A DNA stretch of 64,000 nt from Lanius collurio (taxonomy: Eukaryota; Chordata; Aves; Passeriformes; Laniidae): contig JACBWW010000016.1 of the NCBI GenBank assembly GCA_020086605.1, positions 2,545,510 through 2,609,509 of the forward strand, read 5' to 3'. This document shows positions 39,501 to 49,600 of this stretch, in pieces. How positions within the stretch are numbered: the first letter of the stretch is position 1; each line of letters begins with the position of its first letter. Under the pieces are notes generated by a model, which was not told the DNA's origin, did no database searches, and saw only the letters and a list, made by a program, of their open reading frames with translations. A program made the position numbers and the translations under genes.

Positions 39501-41604
39501 CCCTAAAATTGTAAGGCTTAAAATTTTTGCAATTTCCTGTAATAATAGGAAAAGAATAGTTATTAAGCAAGAAAGTGTTTGAAGCAGCAATTGACCATCG
39601 TGCATGAAACAGAGAAAAATATTAAATAGGTAGATTAATGTTGTGGGAGATGAAAAAGACAGATCTGCTACCAACCATCCCATGATGAAACTGATGAAAG
39701 AAATCCAGAAAATTAGGAGGGAAGAAGTTATGTTTAAAGCTTTCTGAAGAGTCAGAACACAACTGTTCTTCATGGTACCATGTAAAATCCCACCAGACAT
39801 TTCTGTCAACAGGAAACAAGGATAGTGAACCTGATTATAGATATGGGTTTGAAGCATCATATTTTTTAAAGTTGAAAATGAGTCGCACTTTTGACATTCG
39901 AAATACCAACTCAGAGTGTTTAGGACAACGGAATAATGAAAACTGTTGGGAACCAACATCTAATCCATCTGTGTAACCTAGTCCAACTCTTTCACAAAGC
40001 AGAATCCCTTACAATAACCAAAGTCATAGTTAGCAAAAAATTTTTAACTTGGGAAATTCCATGCAGGTGTCTCCTTGGTTTTCTGTGGTCTGCAGCAGCA
40101 GAATGTTGCTCAAGCAATAAAAAAAATTCTTGCCACCCATATGAATCTTGGAGTTCCTCACTTCAGTTGTACACATACCTAGGTCTCACACACAGATTTT
40201 CCCTTTCTTGAGATTGGGAAACTTGCACTGTGCTCAACAAATAAAACCTTAAAGATGAGTAGGCTTGCATAGAAAGAGTGAATCAGAGTCAGTGAAATAT
40301 TCCATTGAGAAAAAAAAAAAAAGGATGCCCTGAAGATCGGAGTTACTCAGAGGAAGAAAATATTTTTCCATAGTGGAGCAAAAAAGTGATTGATAATCAT
40401 AGTCCCACTTTGATGTGACAGCTACTGAATGCAGTAGGCTTTGGTTTTGCAGAGTTTGAGTTGTGATTACAGGAACATAGGCAGTGTAAAGAAAATGTAA
40501 AGCACCAAGAACCTCTTATGACCCTAAGCTAGAAGTTTACATGCCACACTTCTTCCTATGTATCCACTGTTCATCCCTTCTCCAAATCAGAAATCACAAC
40601 TCCCAGTCTTCTCTCTACATTTTCCAGTCTTACATGGGTCTTTACACCAGCTGACAAATAGACCTGGCTTAGAGTGAACCAGTGAGGCAGCACTGATTGC
40701 TTTTTAGCCTAGGGATAAAGAGCACCAGTTGTAATGCAGAGATTGGGGTTTGGTGATGTGGAATATTGGGGAGGATTCAGTGTGTTAACAGCGTGTTAAG
40801 AGCACTATTAATTCAGGATATGAGAAAAGCAGAACATAACGACATCAGCTGATTCCAGGTGGCCTACTTGGTAACCACAACTTTTTGCTCATTCACAGTA
40901 TGGTATTCCACCTGCTCCTGCTTCACTTTTAATTCCGTAGCACCAGGATCCCAAAAGCAAAGGCTACCACCTCCCCTACAGTGCAGTGGTATTGTATTTT
41001 TACAAGCAACACAAGTTACCTGCAAGTTATCCCATGCTAACACCACTGATCTCCTCCACCAAATAAAACACCTGGAAAGCAATTCAAGTATTGTGTGACC
41101 TAGAAAGAAATTCAAATGCTATAGGACAGCAGCATTGCCCTAATGTAAATGACAAGAATTTTTCTTTACTCAAGAGAATATTTATTGCAAGAAGGTGAAG
41201 CACGAAGTCCGCTCAGTAGCATGAAAATCCCTTTCTAGAGGAAGGAATGAGTCAACACCTATTATATGCACTGATATGTTTAACAAATCGCAGAGGTAAA
41301 GACAGTAATTTCATTTTAAATGGGGAACAGACATTCCTCATCTTGTAAATCAACTGTCAACAGCCCTACATTGATAATAGGTACAATAAAGCAAACTCCT
41401 ATTCTTCAAGGGATCAACACCGTCCTTCACACTCACAGAACTTCACTGGTGGATAACTTACAATTGCCAGCTGATACAAGTTCAAGTCATTGCCACACTT
41501 TAAGCCTATGGCTAGAGAGTTCTGGGAGATGAGATAGGAAATTATTTCCCCCAGTTGTTTTTTACCCTTTCTGAAGAGTTTGGGTGCCCCATCTCTCTGA
41601 CCTC

Positions 41605-41980
41605 CCACCGAGGACAGCTCCTAACTGAGGGAACACAGCGAGACGCTGAGGAGGGCACAGTGTCAAAACCCAGCACGCTGGATCCGAAAACAAATCCACC
41701 AGTGATAACATCTCTTCCTTCCTCTTCCGCCTCGTTCAGGGGGATAAGAGCAGTTAGTAAATACCTCCGCCCCCGCGCAAAGGTCAGTGTTCACCTGATA
41801 GGCGGAGATAAACATTTCCTGCAGCACAGCCCCTGCAGACGCGTTTGTGTCACTGCTGGCACTCGGGCACCCACAGCCTGCTGCGGTTAAAGCCGCCCCG
41901 ACGCTGTCGGTCTGTCCTTGCACATCTGTCCGCAGGCGGCTCCGGGCTCCCGCTCCTCCGCATCACAGTCGCCCAGGAAG
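41605..41980. promoter_or_regulatory. CpG-dense patch (CpG-island-like) upstream of RGS1
   Basis: By eye there are 25 CpG dinucleotides in about 375 bp, while the flanking kilobases have almost none. GC is visibly above half. A CGCCCCCGC motif at 41768-41776 fits an EGR1/SP-type site on the minus strand. The patch ends about 1.1 kb before the inferred RGS1 start. It contains no reading frame I can assign. It could be an enhancer, an alternative RGS1 promoter or an unannotated non-coding transcript's promoter. Confidence 0.55.
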
Positions 41981-42950
41981 CTGGGCATGTGTCAGCACTT
42001 ATCGCCATCATATGCCATCACCGTGCCACACCACCAGCACCCTGTGCACATCACTCACGAGCTATTTATAAGTAATCAAAGTTGCACACGCTATTTAGGG
42101 GGGGAAAAAAGAAAATCTGTGAAACCTCACAGAAAAAAACCCCAAACCTAACCCAAGTGAACAACCAAAAATTGGGATGCTCAGGGGCCAGATTAAGTAT
42201 TCCAACATCTAAATCTCCATCCTGGACAGATAAACAGAGTTACACTTCATTCTTAATCTTGTTTTATATCCACAGTTTCCTCTTTGCAGTGGAACTCAAG
42301 TCTGTACAAACAACTCCATCACCCTCAAACAGGCTGTAATATTCACATTGTGTTTACAACAGCTCTAACCTAATCAACATTTATACATGCCGAGCCACTT
42401 AAAATTAGGGAGGTATTTCTGAAATATGTCCCTGTGCTTCCAAATAACTTGACTTGGAAAAATTAAACCAAATTAAATAAGTTCTTGATGCTTCAAAACC
42501 CCTTCCTGAGAAAACCACTTCTAAATATTTTCACAGCACATGTCTAAACAAACCTGTCTAATGTAATGATCTAGTTTGAAGAGCAACGGGGGACTTGCAA
42601 ATAATTTGTTGCATGTGGAACTTTAGTACTGGGGTATCTTAAAATACCTTTTCCTTGTATTCTACTGAGCCCACCTAACCAATTGAAAAGCATGAAATTG
42701 CTGGACATAGGCATGCAACAAGTGAATTTTGTCAAGTTGCAGTATTTGCAGCTCTGTTCATCAAACCAAAAAAATACTTCTGACTTGCAAGTACCCATGA
42801 GAAAGGGGACAAGAATTCAAAGTTCTGGTGGGGATTTATTTTTTTGATAACAGACATACACAGTCACACACAACAACCTTGAAGTAATTCAGCCTCCTCT
42901 GGTTTAACCTCAACCACGAGATGCTGCTGTCTGTTTTCTTTCTCAAAGAA
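41981..42950. other. RGS1 5' flank
   Basis: AT-rich DNA between the CpG-dense patch and the RGS1 proximal promoter. No exon or known repeat recognised. Confidence 0.5.
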
Positions 42951-42983
42951 GACTCACGTCACTGCACTGAAAGGGGAACTTCC
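42951..42983 (+). promoter_or_regulatory. RGS1: Candidate CRE/AP-1-like and NF-kB-like sites of RGS1
   Basis: About 100-130 bp before the inferred start, GACTCACGTCACTG (42951-42964; reverse strand contains TGACGTGAGTC) resembles overlapping CRE and AP-1 elements. GGGGAACTTCC (42973-42983) resembles a kappa-B site. Both fit an activation-induced immune gene, but they are motif matches only. Confidence 0.4.
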
Positions 42984-43050
42984 AGAGGTTGAGATGAAGA
43001 CAGACGATAAACAGCTCTGTTCACACCAGCTAGCAGGGCTGCCTGCGTCA

Positions 43051-43083
43051 ATAAAAGGCGGCGGCAGAGGCAGGGAGCTCTCA
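43051..43083 (+). promoter_or_regulatory. RGS1: RGS1 core promoter: TATA-like box and initiator
   Basis: ATAAAAG at 43051-43057 lies about 32 bp upstream of a TCAGTT initiator-like sequence (A at 43083), the standard TATA-to-start distance. The predicted 5'UTR would be about 57 nt, running straight into the RGS1 ATG. The start site is inferred, not measured. Confidence 0.6.
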
Positions 43084-43139
43084 GTTGGGGCTTGGAGGAT
43101 TATCACGGCAAAGCGCGCCTCACATTAAACTCAAGTAAA

Positions 43140-43240
43140 ATGCCAGGATTCTTTTTCTCCCACAACATGACTGAATTAAATGGAAAAGAAGATTGCAAGC
43201 TTGCAGAAGGCAAAGTCCATAAAAAGAAGCAAAAGGCTTT
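43140..43240 (+). CDS. RGS1: RGS1 coding exon 1
   Basis: ATG has A at -3 and lies about 57 nt after the proposed transcription start. The exon encodes residues 1-33 and two bases of Phe34, then a GTAAGT donor at 43241. MPGFFFS at the start and a basic KKKQKA end match the RGS1 N-terminus. Confidence 0.93.
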
Positions 43241-45970
43241 GTAAGTATATACAGCATTGAATAGAATTTAATGTATTAGAAGTAAAAATGACACTCCACT
43301 AATCTTGGAGATTAAGAATTAGCACTGTGTTTCATCTTAAATGAACAAAACCTGCTCAAAGCCCAAGACTGCAACATTTTTCAAAAAGGCTTGAGCTGAG
43401 ATGTTACAATTAATTAATTGTTTTAAGCAATCAGAAGTAGAATTTGGATACAGCGGGGACTTCAGTCTTTAAAAAAAATTACTTGGATATGTAACTTCCC
43501 AAACTTCAGTGCTAGGATGGAGCTGTCTGTCTCTGTTTGAAAGTTTGAAGAAAATTTAAATAGAATTTTAATACAGCTGCAATTCTAATGGATTAAAAAA
43601 AAGTTTGTTCATTGTTTCAGTGGTGCGGATCTCAAAAGTTATTTGAAGTGCATGGTGCCACATGTTGAATCTGGGATCAAGGCTTCCAACTCTAGAAATG
43701 TTATGTAAGTACTGAAATACACCAAGTTATAAAATATAATTATAGCTAGATTACTATAGAGTAAATTACTTCATTTCTAAACTACTTCTAGGACAAAAAA
43801 TATTGTAAGAAGATCTAGAATTTCCAAAATGCAAGAAAGGTGAACATTAGTAGTTAGAAACTATTCATGGAGTTAAGGATTTTTAATCAGTGATTTGATA
43901 TGTTTTCATCAGAGAGGGAGAAGACACTTCAGTTAAATCAATTTTTTATCAGAGGGACATTGTACTGTTCTCTAACATTTTACAAGAAAAAAATGCTTCT
44001 CACTTAAGTGAAGAGTGGGGGTATTACCATTCCTATTGCAAAAATATGGAAACAGAGGTAGAGGGACAAAATAATTTTATCATAGTTAAAGATTATTTTC
44101 CTGGGAACAGAATTCAATACAACATCATAATTCATCTCTGATTATTTGTCTCAAAGTGGACGGTCTCCAGGATCTCAGATTATGACAAAACCATAAATTT
44201 AGTAAAATACCTGGCACATACTCCTGGAATAGAATAACAAATTATAAAATTTGTCTCCTTCAGTCATACCAAACACACCCCATGGTTTCTTGGCTAAAGT
44301 CTTTTCTTTTGCTTGTCACCTTAGGCTTTCTGCAGAGGAAGTTATTCAGTGGTCACAGTCTTTGGAAAAGCTCTTGGCCAGCCAAAGTAAGTCCGTTACT
44401 TCAGTATAACTTTGTTCTTACTCTGAGGACAAAATTTTATCTAATCTCACCAAATAGGCAAAGCTGTAGCATTGTATAAACTCTCAGACTGGGCTGCTGC
44501 ACCTCAGTTTTTTACAGCTCTGCTGTAACACAGACACTGCTACAGCTTGGCTTCCAAGTTGGGCTTTGGTGGGTTTTTTCCCATTTTCAGCATAGCAATT
44601 AGCCACCAAATAGCTAATTTTGATCAATTTTCAATCCTTGGATAATACATCAGTTTAATCTGGAATTTTCTCTCCACTTATACCCTACGACAATCAATTT
44701 AGGAAGGGCTAGAATGCATTGTTATAATTTGGTACCCAGGGTCTAGATCTAAAAACATGGAACATAATTAGGAGTACTCCCATCAGCCTTAACATTAGAA
44801 TATCTGTGGTATGTTGAAGAAGGGAAGAACAGTGTATTTTGCCACGATTTTATATCAGATTTCAATACAACTGCTGTTATTTATTTTGTCCTCCCTGCTC
44901 ACGAACATCATACAGTAAAGATGTTGTATTTGTGTTGGCTTTAGGTGGTCAAGGTGTGTTTCGGGAGTTCCTGAAGTCAGAGTTCAGTGAGGAAAACATT
45001 GAGTTCTGGTTGGCTTGTGAGGATTACAAGAAAACCAAGTCTGATCACTTACACGGCAAAGCAGAGAGGATTTATGAGGAGTTTGTTCAGTCAGATGCCA
45101 TTAAGCAGGTACGTACAAAGTCAGTTTGTGCTGTGGCAGAAGGGGGAAGTGTGGCTTCACTGAGATGCTCACACGCTCAGTTGCATAAAAGGAAGACACA
45201 GACACGCTTTCAGGACCCTTCTTGCATCATTGCTGTCAGCAGTGAGACATTGTGAGACCTCACAGTCACAGGATGCAGGCCAGTGCTGGGAGAGGCACCA
45301 GCAGAGCTCAGCAAAGGCCTCAGCAGCTCAGCACATGATGCTCCTTTCTGAGTCAGCCCAGTTTAAATTACTGATGGTGTTTGGAGAATCTTTGTGTTTG
45401 CAAGTGGAAGCACCACAGAACATTTCTTGTCTTTTAAAATATGTGGAGCTTCTGGAAAATGTAAAGTTCTGTATCTTGATCATATTTAAACTGGAGACAT
45501 TTAACACAAGACTCCTCTTAGTAATTGGAGGTTGTTCCCCTATGTAGTCCATTGTTGAGCTGTATTAATTCTGACTCCAGAAAAAATTACATTTCTATAG
45601 TGAACAGCAATTTTGGTGCCCTACTGGGATACAGGTATTTAATTTCCCCCATTTTGCAGTTCTGACATGGAATTATCACAGAGTTCTGAGGCTGCAGGTT
45701 CATGTGTTCACAGAGTGACAGATATAGAAAGGGACTACACCTTTAAGTTAAGCTTCCAACAGCATTTATTTTTTTCTTTTCCAGATCAATATTGACTATC
45801 AGATGAGGGAAGCAACAGCCAAAAAGGCTCAAGACCCAACTCACTCAAGTTTTGATGAAGTCCAGAAAACAGTGTACATCCTTATGGAAAGGGATTCATA
45901 TCCCAGATTTTTAAAATCGAAATCCTACCTGAACCTTTTGAACCAGCTGCAAACCAACACTTCAAAATAA
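43140..45970 (+). CDS. RGS1: RGS1, regulator of G-protein signalling 1 (5 exons, predicted 198 aa)
   Basis: The frame joins 43140-43240, 43621-43704, 44325-44386, 44945-45108 and 45785-45970 (597 nt, 198 aa plus stop). RGS1 is a GTPase activator for Gi/Gq alpha subunits, known in mammals as an activation-induced brake on chemokine-receptor signalling in B and T cells. Seen here: the N-terminus MPGFFF matches human MPGMFF. A helical segment at about residues 35-52 ([18 protein letters not shown]) is typical of R4 members that bind membrane. The RGS box covers about residues 68-190. Contacts are intact: SEEN 97-100, Asn139, Asp174-Ser175 and Arg178 in RDSYPRF. The C-terminus [10 protein letters not shown] parallels human LNLLNDLQAN. 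Introns are compact (380-676 bp). One extra residue (Met62) at the exon 2/3 junction, relative to human, is the only irregularity. A start at an additional upstream Met, as in the longer human annotation, is not evident. Confidence 0.97.
43621..43704 (+). CDS. RGS1: RGS1 coding exon 2
   Basis: The 84-nt exon lies between TTGTTTCAG and GTAAGT. It completes Phe34 and encodes G35-V61, including the predicted amphipathic helix [16 protein letters not shown], which aligns with human DMKAYLRSMIPHLESG. It ends with two bases of codon 62. Confidence 0.93.
44325..44386 (+). CDS. RGS1: RGS1 coding exon 3 (62 nt)
   Basis: The exon lies between CACCTTAG and GTAAGT. It encodes [20 protein letters not shown], almost the same as human RGS1. 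Length and phase equal the paralogous exons at 9448-9509 and 60130-60191. Confidence 0.95.
44945..45108 (+). CDS. RGS1: RGS1 coding exon 4 (RGS-box core)
   Basis: This 164-nt exon follows TTGGCTTTAG and ends before GTACGT. It encodes residues 84-137, with [20 protein letters not shown] and a conserved KAERIY segment. It is one codon shorter than the equivalent RGS21 and RGS13 exons (167 nt). Confidence 0.97.
45785..45970 (+). CDS. RGS1: RGS1 last coding exon
   Basis: The acceptor is TCTTTTCCAG. The 186-nt exon encodes residues 138-198, from INIDY to NTSK, with TAA at 45968-45970. The [12 protein letters not shown] motif and [10 protein letters not shown] tail identify RGS1. Confidence 0.97.
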   Translation: MNIDYQMREATAKKAQDPTHSSFDEVQKTVYILMERDSYPRFLKSKSYLNLLNQLQTNTSK

Positions 45971-46578
45971 AATGTCTGAGGCAGTGAAGAGCCAAGTAGA
46001 CTCTGTGTCAAATACCCTGTGAAGAGATCCTCCACAACAGTTGGATCTTGCCAAGGAATATCCCTGTCTTGGGAGGAGGAGAATGAGGGAGATGGAAGCA
46101 GCTCCACAGCCAAGAGAACACAGGATAAAAGCTGGTGAGGCTGCCACAGGGGCGAGAGCAGCACAGGGAGAAAATCCCCTCCTCCCACACGCCATGGAGT
46201 CAAGGCAGGATATGGAAAGTGATGTCTGAACCGTGTGTTCCATCCCAAAGAGCTGCTGTTTGTTAGGAAGTGCAAGATTTGCAAGCTTGAGCATTGGGAA
46301 AAGATTCTCAAATTCAGAAGAAAACCTAGGATGACTGACAATTTAGGGCATAACAAGAAAATGCCAAGACTGACATCTCTTTCAAAAATCTATGAAGTGT
46401 TAATAAGCATTAGTGTGACCTCCACAATGCTGTTGTGCTATGTAAATATATCCTAAATCGACATGTCTTAAAATTGGTATCATTTAAATTATGTAAGAAT
46501 TATATAAGCTGTATTTTATTACATTTGTATTCATCAGGCAGGTATGTAGCACCTTTGTTGTTTAATTTATTGAAAAAT

Positions 46579-46616
46579 AATAAATAAATATTCATTAAAA
46601 TATAGTTTAAAATAAA
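46579..46616 (+). promoter_or_regulatory. RGS1: RGS1 3'UTR AU-rich end with poly(A) signals
   Basis: AATAAA occurs at 46579-46584, 46583-46588 and 46611-46616, about 610-645 nt after the RGS1 stop. The tract is embedded in AU-rich sequence with an ATTTA pentamer just upstream. This is the likely 3' end of RGS1, giving a 3'UTR of roughly 650 nt. AU-rich 3'UTRs are common in rapidly induced messages; instability here is inference. Confidence 0.65.
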
Positions 46617-46639
46617 GTTTTATATCTTATTTACATCGA

Positions 46640-49600
46640 ATTTGAAGTGATTTTTCCATTGTAATTACTGAAATATTGAAGCACAAAATGCCCTTCAGTC
46701 TCACTGTGCTACTACCTCTCATCTCCATATTCAAATGCTGATTTTACCTCCACCACTTCTCTCTTTTTTCCCATTTTACACAACCATAATCTGAGTTACC
46801 TGAAATAGGTGATACTGACTTACCTAGACCCATACTCACAACCCCCCAAAAAGAAAATAAGTAGATAAATAAAGAGGAACCAGTCTAAATTTCCTTTGTA
46901 TTTCCATGATGCCCCAGCTACCAGCATCCAAGTCAAATCTCAAATATAGAAAATATTGAGCCAATGACCCCACAGCTCAATCCCCTTGGACACTAAAGAT
47001 GAGTTGAGCACACGGATCACCCATGTTCGCTTATGTAGAGAGGCAGCAACCAGAGAGACTCCCAGCAGTTGCACTGTTTGAGATATTGGCATTACTCCAC
47101 TAATCCTGGCAGGATCCAGAATGTGACAAGCAATACCAAAACTGGCATCAAACGTCACTTCATTTCACTGCAAATGTTGCATTAAATTCACTGTAAAATG
47201 TAATGAGTAGTGTATACCACAGTAGAGATGAGAACTAAAGGGGAAAAGGTTCTGATTATGTTTGAAATATGTAATCATGAACAAGAGCACTCCCAAAACT
47301 CAAGTGTTTGAGACCTTGTGACATTAGAGTTTATAGGGAAAATAAATCAAAGGATGCCTTGGTTTAAATGAGTTCCCATCATGAGATGCTGACATCACAT
47401 GGCTGGCAATACCAGATTTTATCTCAGCCTTGCAAATTTTCCATTTTTTCAGAATAACATGAGCTTTGTGAGCCCCACTCTGCCCTGTACCAAAGGGATA
47501 GGCTACAAATTCAGAGATGTCACCTCTCAGTGAGAGCAGACCAGGTTCTTACTGCCACCCTTTGGGGACTTTGGGAACTTCAAGGGAGAATAAAAATCTG
47601 TGTTAGAAGCAAAACAGCTGGAAGGAACACAGAAAAGTGCCAGTTTCCACCATCACCTATTATAGCTGGGAGGCACTGCAAATTACGTCTTCCTTTCAAG
47701 GCTAATAAATGCAGAAGAAAAAACCCCACTCTTGCAGTATTATTGTTATGTGTTCCTGAGAGAGTCTGAATGTAAAGCCTGACTGCTCCTGGAACAATGT
47801 AAACCAGTCTCCAGTTGGCATTCTTATATGAATTAATTTTCCAGGATCATTAGGAACAGACCTAATTGCTGTGGAGTAGGAATAACAAGTGTGCCTCCCA
47901 CACAAGGTGCATCATTATATTTGCTCTGACACAGTTAATGTGGACCAAATGTCTCTGCAGAACTCCAAGCTCACAGAAGGTAAAAGAGCTATGAAATATC
48001 AGCTACCCTCTAAACAGACACTGTATTCAAGTAACATTATCCTTTTGACTGTAAATCCCTGAAATTATTATGGTCCCAGTCTTCATTTGCTCCCCCTGCA
48101 GTTTCACAATTTTGCTATGATTTAGCCAAACACCCATATGAAATTTCTAGCTAAAATCATGTTTCATAGCATGGATAGTTAGGATTTTTATTTACTTTTG
48201 GATGGCTCGTTGCTGGCAGAGAAGACTGTCAGAGCAATTTTACCAACTTGTATTACACAGTTAGTAGAGACCAGAATGTCTGAGGAGGGAAGAAGGGACT
48301 TCTGACCTTTTTCCCTAAGCATCTATCCCTTCTTCATAATTTGGTAGTGAGAGAGCAGAAAGGTGTTTTTTCTTCTTCAAAAAGAAACTATTCCACTCTG
48401 TACAACCCAACAACCGTGGCTATTGTTAAGTCTCTCACCTTATTTGCAGTACAAACCTGATATCAACTGCAATTGCCCAGATTAATTCCAGAGATATTCC
48501 AGCCCACTCAAGCACCCTTGACAACAAGACCACATTTCAGCAAGCAAATAACAGCACAGCAGAAATTGTGGCCTGGCTCTGGGATGCTGAAAGCCCAGTA
48601 TTACATATGTGTTGCTATAGCAGGGCTGCCCCAAAGAGGTTGTTTAAACAAGGTCTGAGGGATCTGAATGACCCAGAACATGCAGATCAAAGGACTGAGA
48701 GCTTTCTGCCACCCTTTGTTCATGTACGAGGTGGGTGCACTCATTTCCCTCCACTCTGCACTGGAACAGCCCCAATATCACACATTGGTTTCACAGTGTG
48801 GGTTGGGTTGGGCTTTTTTTAAAAACTAGACTCTGCTTTCCCTCTTTGGAGAAGATGTATCATGAGAGAATGGAAATTTGCTGTTTCATTCACTGTCTCT
48901 AAAAGAAATGGTTGAATCAGGTTGGCCATCAGCGACAGAACAGTGCAGGAAAACAGGATACAGTACATGGAAAAGCTGTAAGATTTGACAGTATTGACTC
49001 AGACTTTTCTTTAAGTGTTTTACCTTACCCCTGAAAAAACATTTTGTTTGCTAATGTTCCAGTGGAAAAATCAACCATTGTACCATCTTCAAGTACACTT
49101 TTGAAGTGAATTCACTTCTCTCTGTTGCAGTTTTCCTTATGGAAGGACTCAATAATCCAGCAGACCAGAAGACTATCTTTGATCTCTCCAATTTGGAAAA
49201 ATTAATTACCCAAAATAGACATTTTTAATATTATCCTAACTAAAAGCATGGTATAACATAGTATCCATCTCTCCCACATATTGAACAGGCCATCTGTGGA
49301 AACATTCTATTATTATGAACAGCTAAACAGGAAGGAAATTAAAACTGAGATAGTGATGAATAGAACAAATTCATCACTTTAGACTCCTCAGTGCCACCCA
49401 TCACTGCCCACGCTCTGAAGTAACAGGCTTTTCAGATGTCACCTTCTTGATGGTTGTGAAATGAGTTTGAAAAGAAAAAAAATAGATAGCAGGATGTGGA
49501 AAAATTAGATGTTCTCATCTTCCATTCAGAGACATGAGTTGGTTGTATCAGAGCGTGTAATGTCTACAGATGAATTTTTTGAAATTAAATCTTTAGTCAT

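Larger units (their letters stand above)
12520..41604. other. 29-kb RGS21-RGS1 intergenic region
   Basis: No protein-coding exon could be supported. The interval holds two antisense CR1 fragments, the 45-bp duplication, the T/G tract, the (A)23 run and unassigned single-copy-looking DNA. Two longer open frames, 37765-38217 plus and 39453-39959 minus, lack recognised domains. Regulatory elements for either flanking gene are plausible but cannot be seen without comparison. Confidence 0.6.

Noticed and set aside
44839..45255. 138-codon continuous frame over RGS1 exon 4
   Set aside because: It is the exon with read-through into both introns; the AG acceptor at 44944 and GT donor at 45109 define the real exon.
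45925..46356. 143-codon minus-strand frame overlapping the RGS1 3' end
   Set aside because: It is antisense to the RGS1 last exon and 3'UTR with no domain; treated as a shadow frame.
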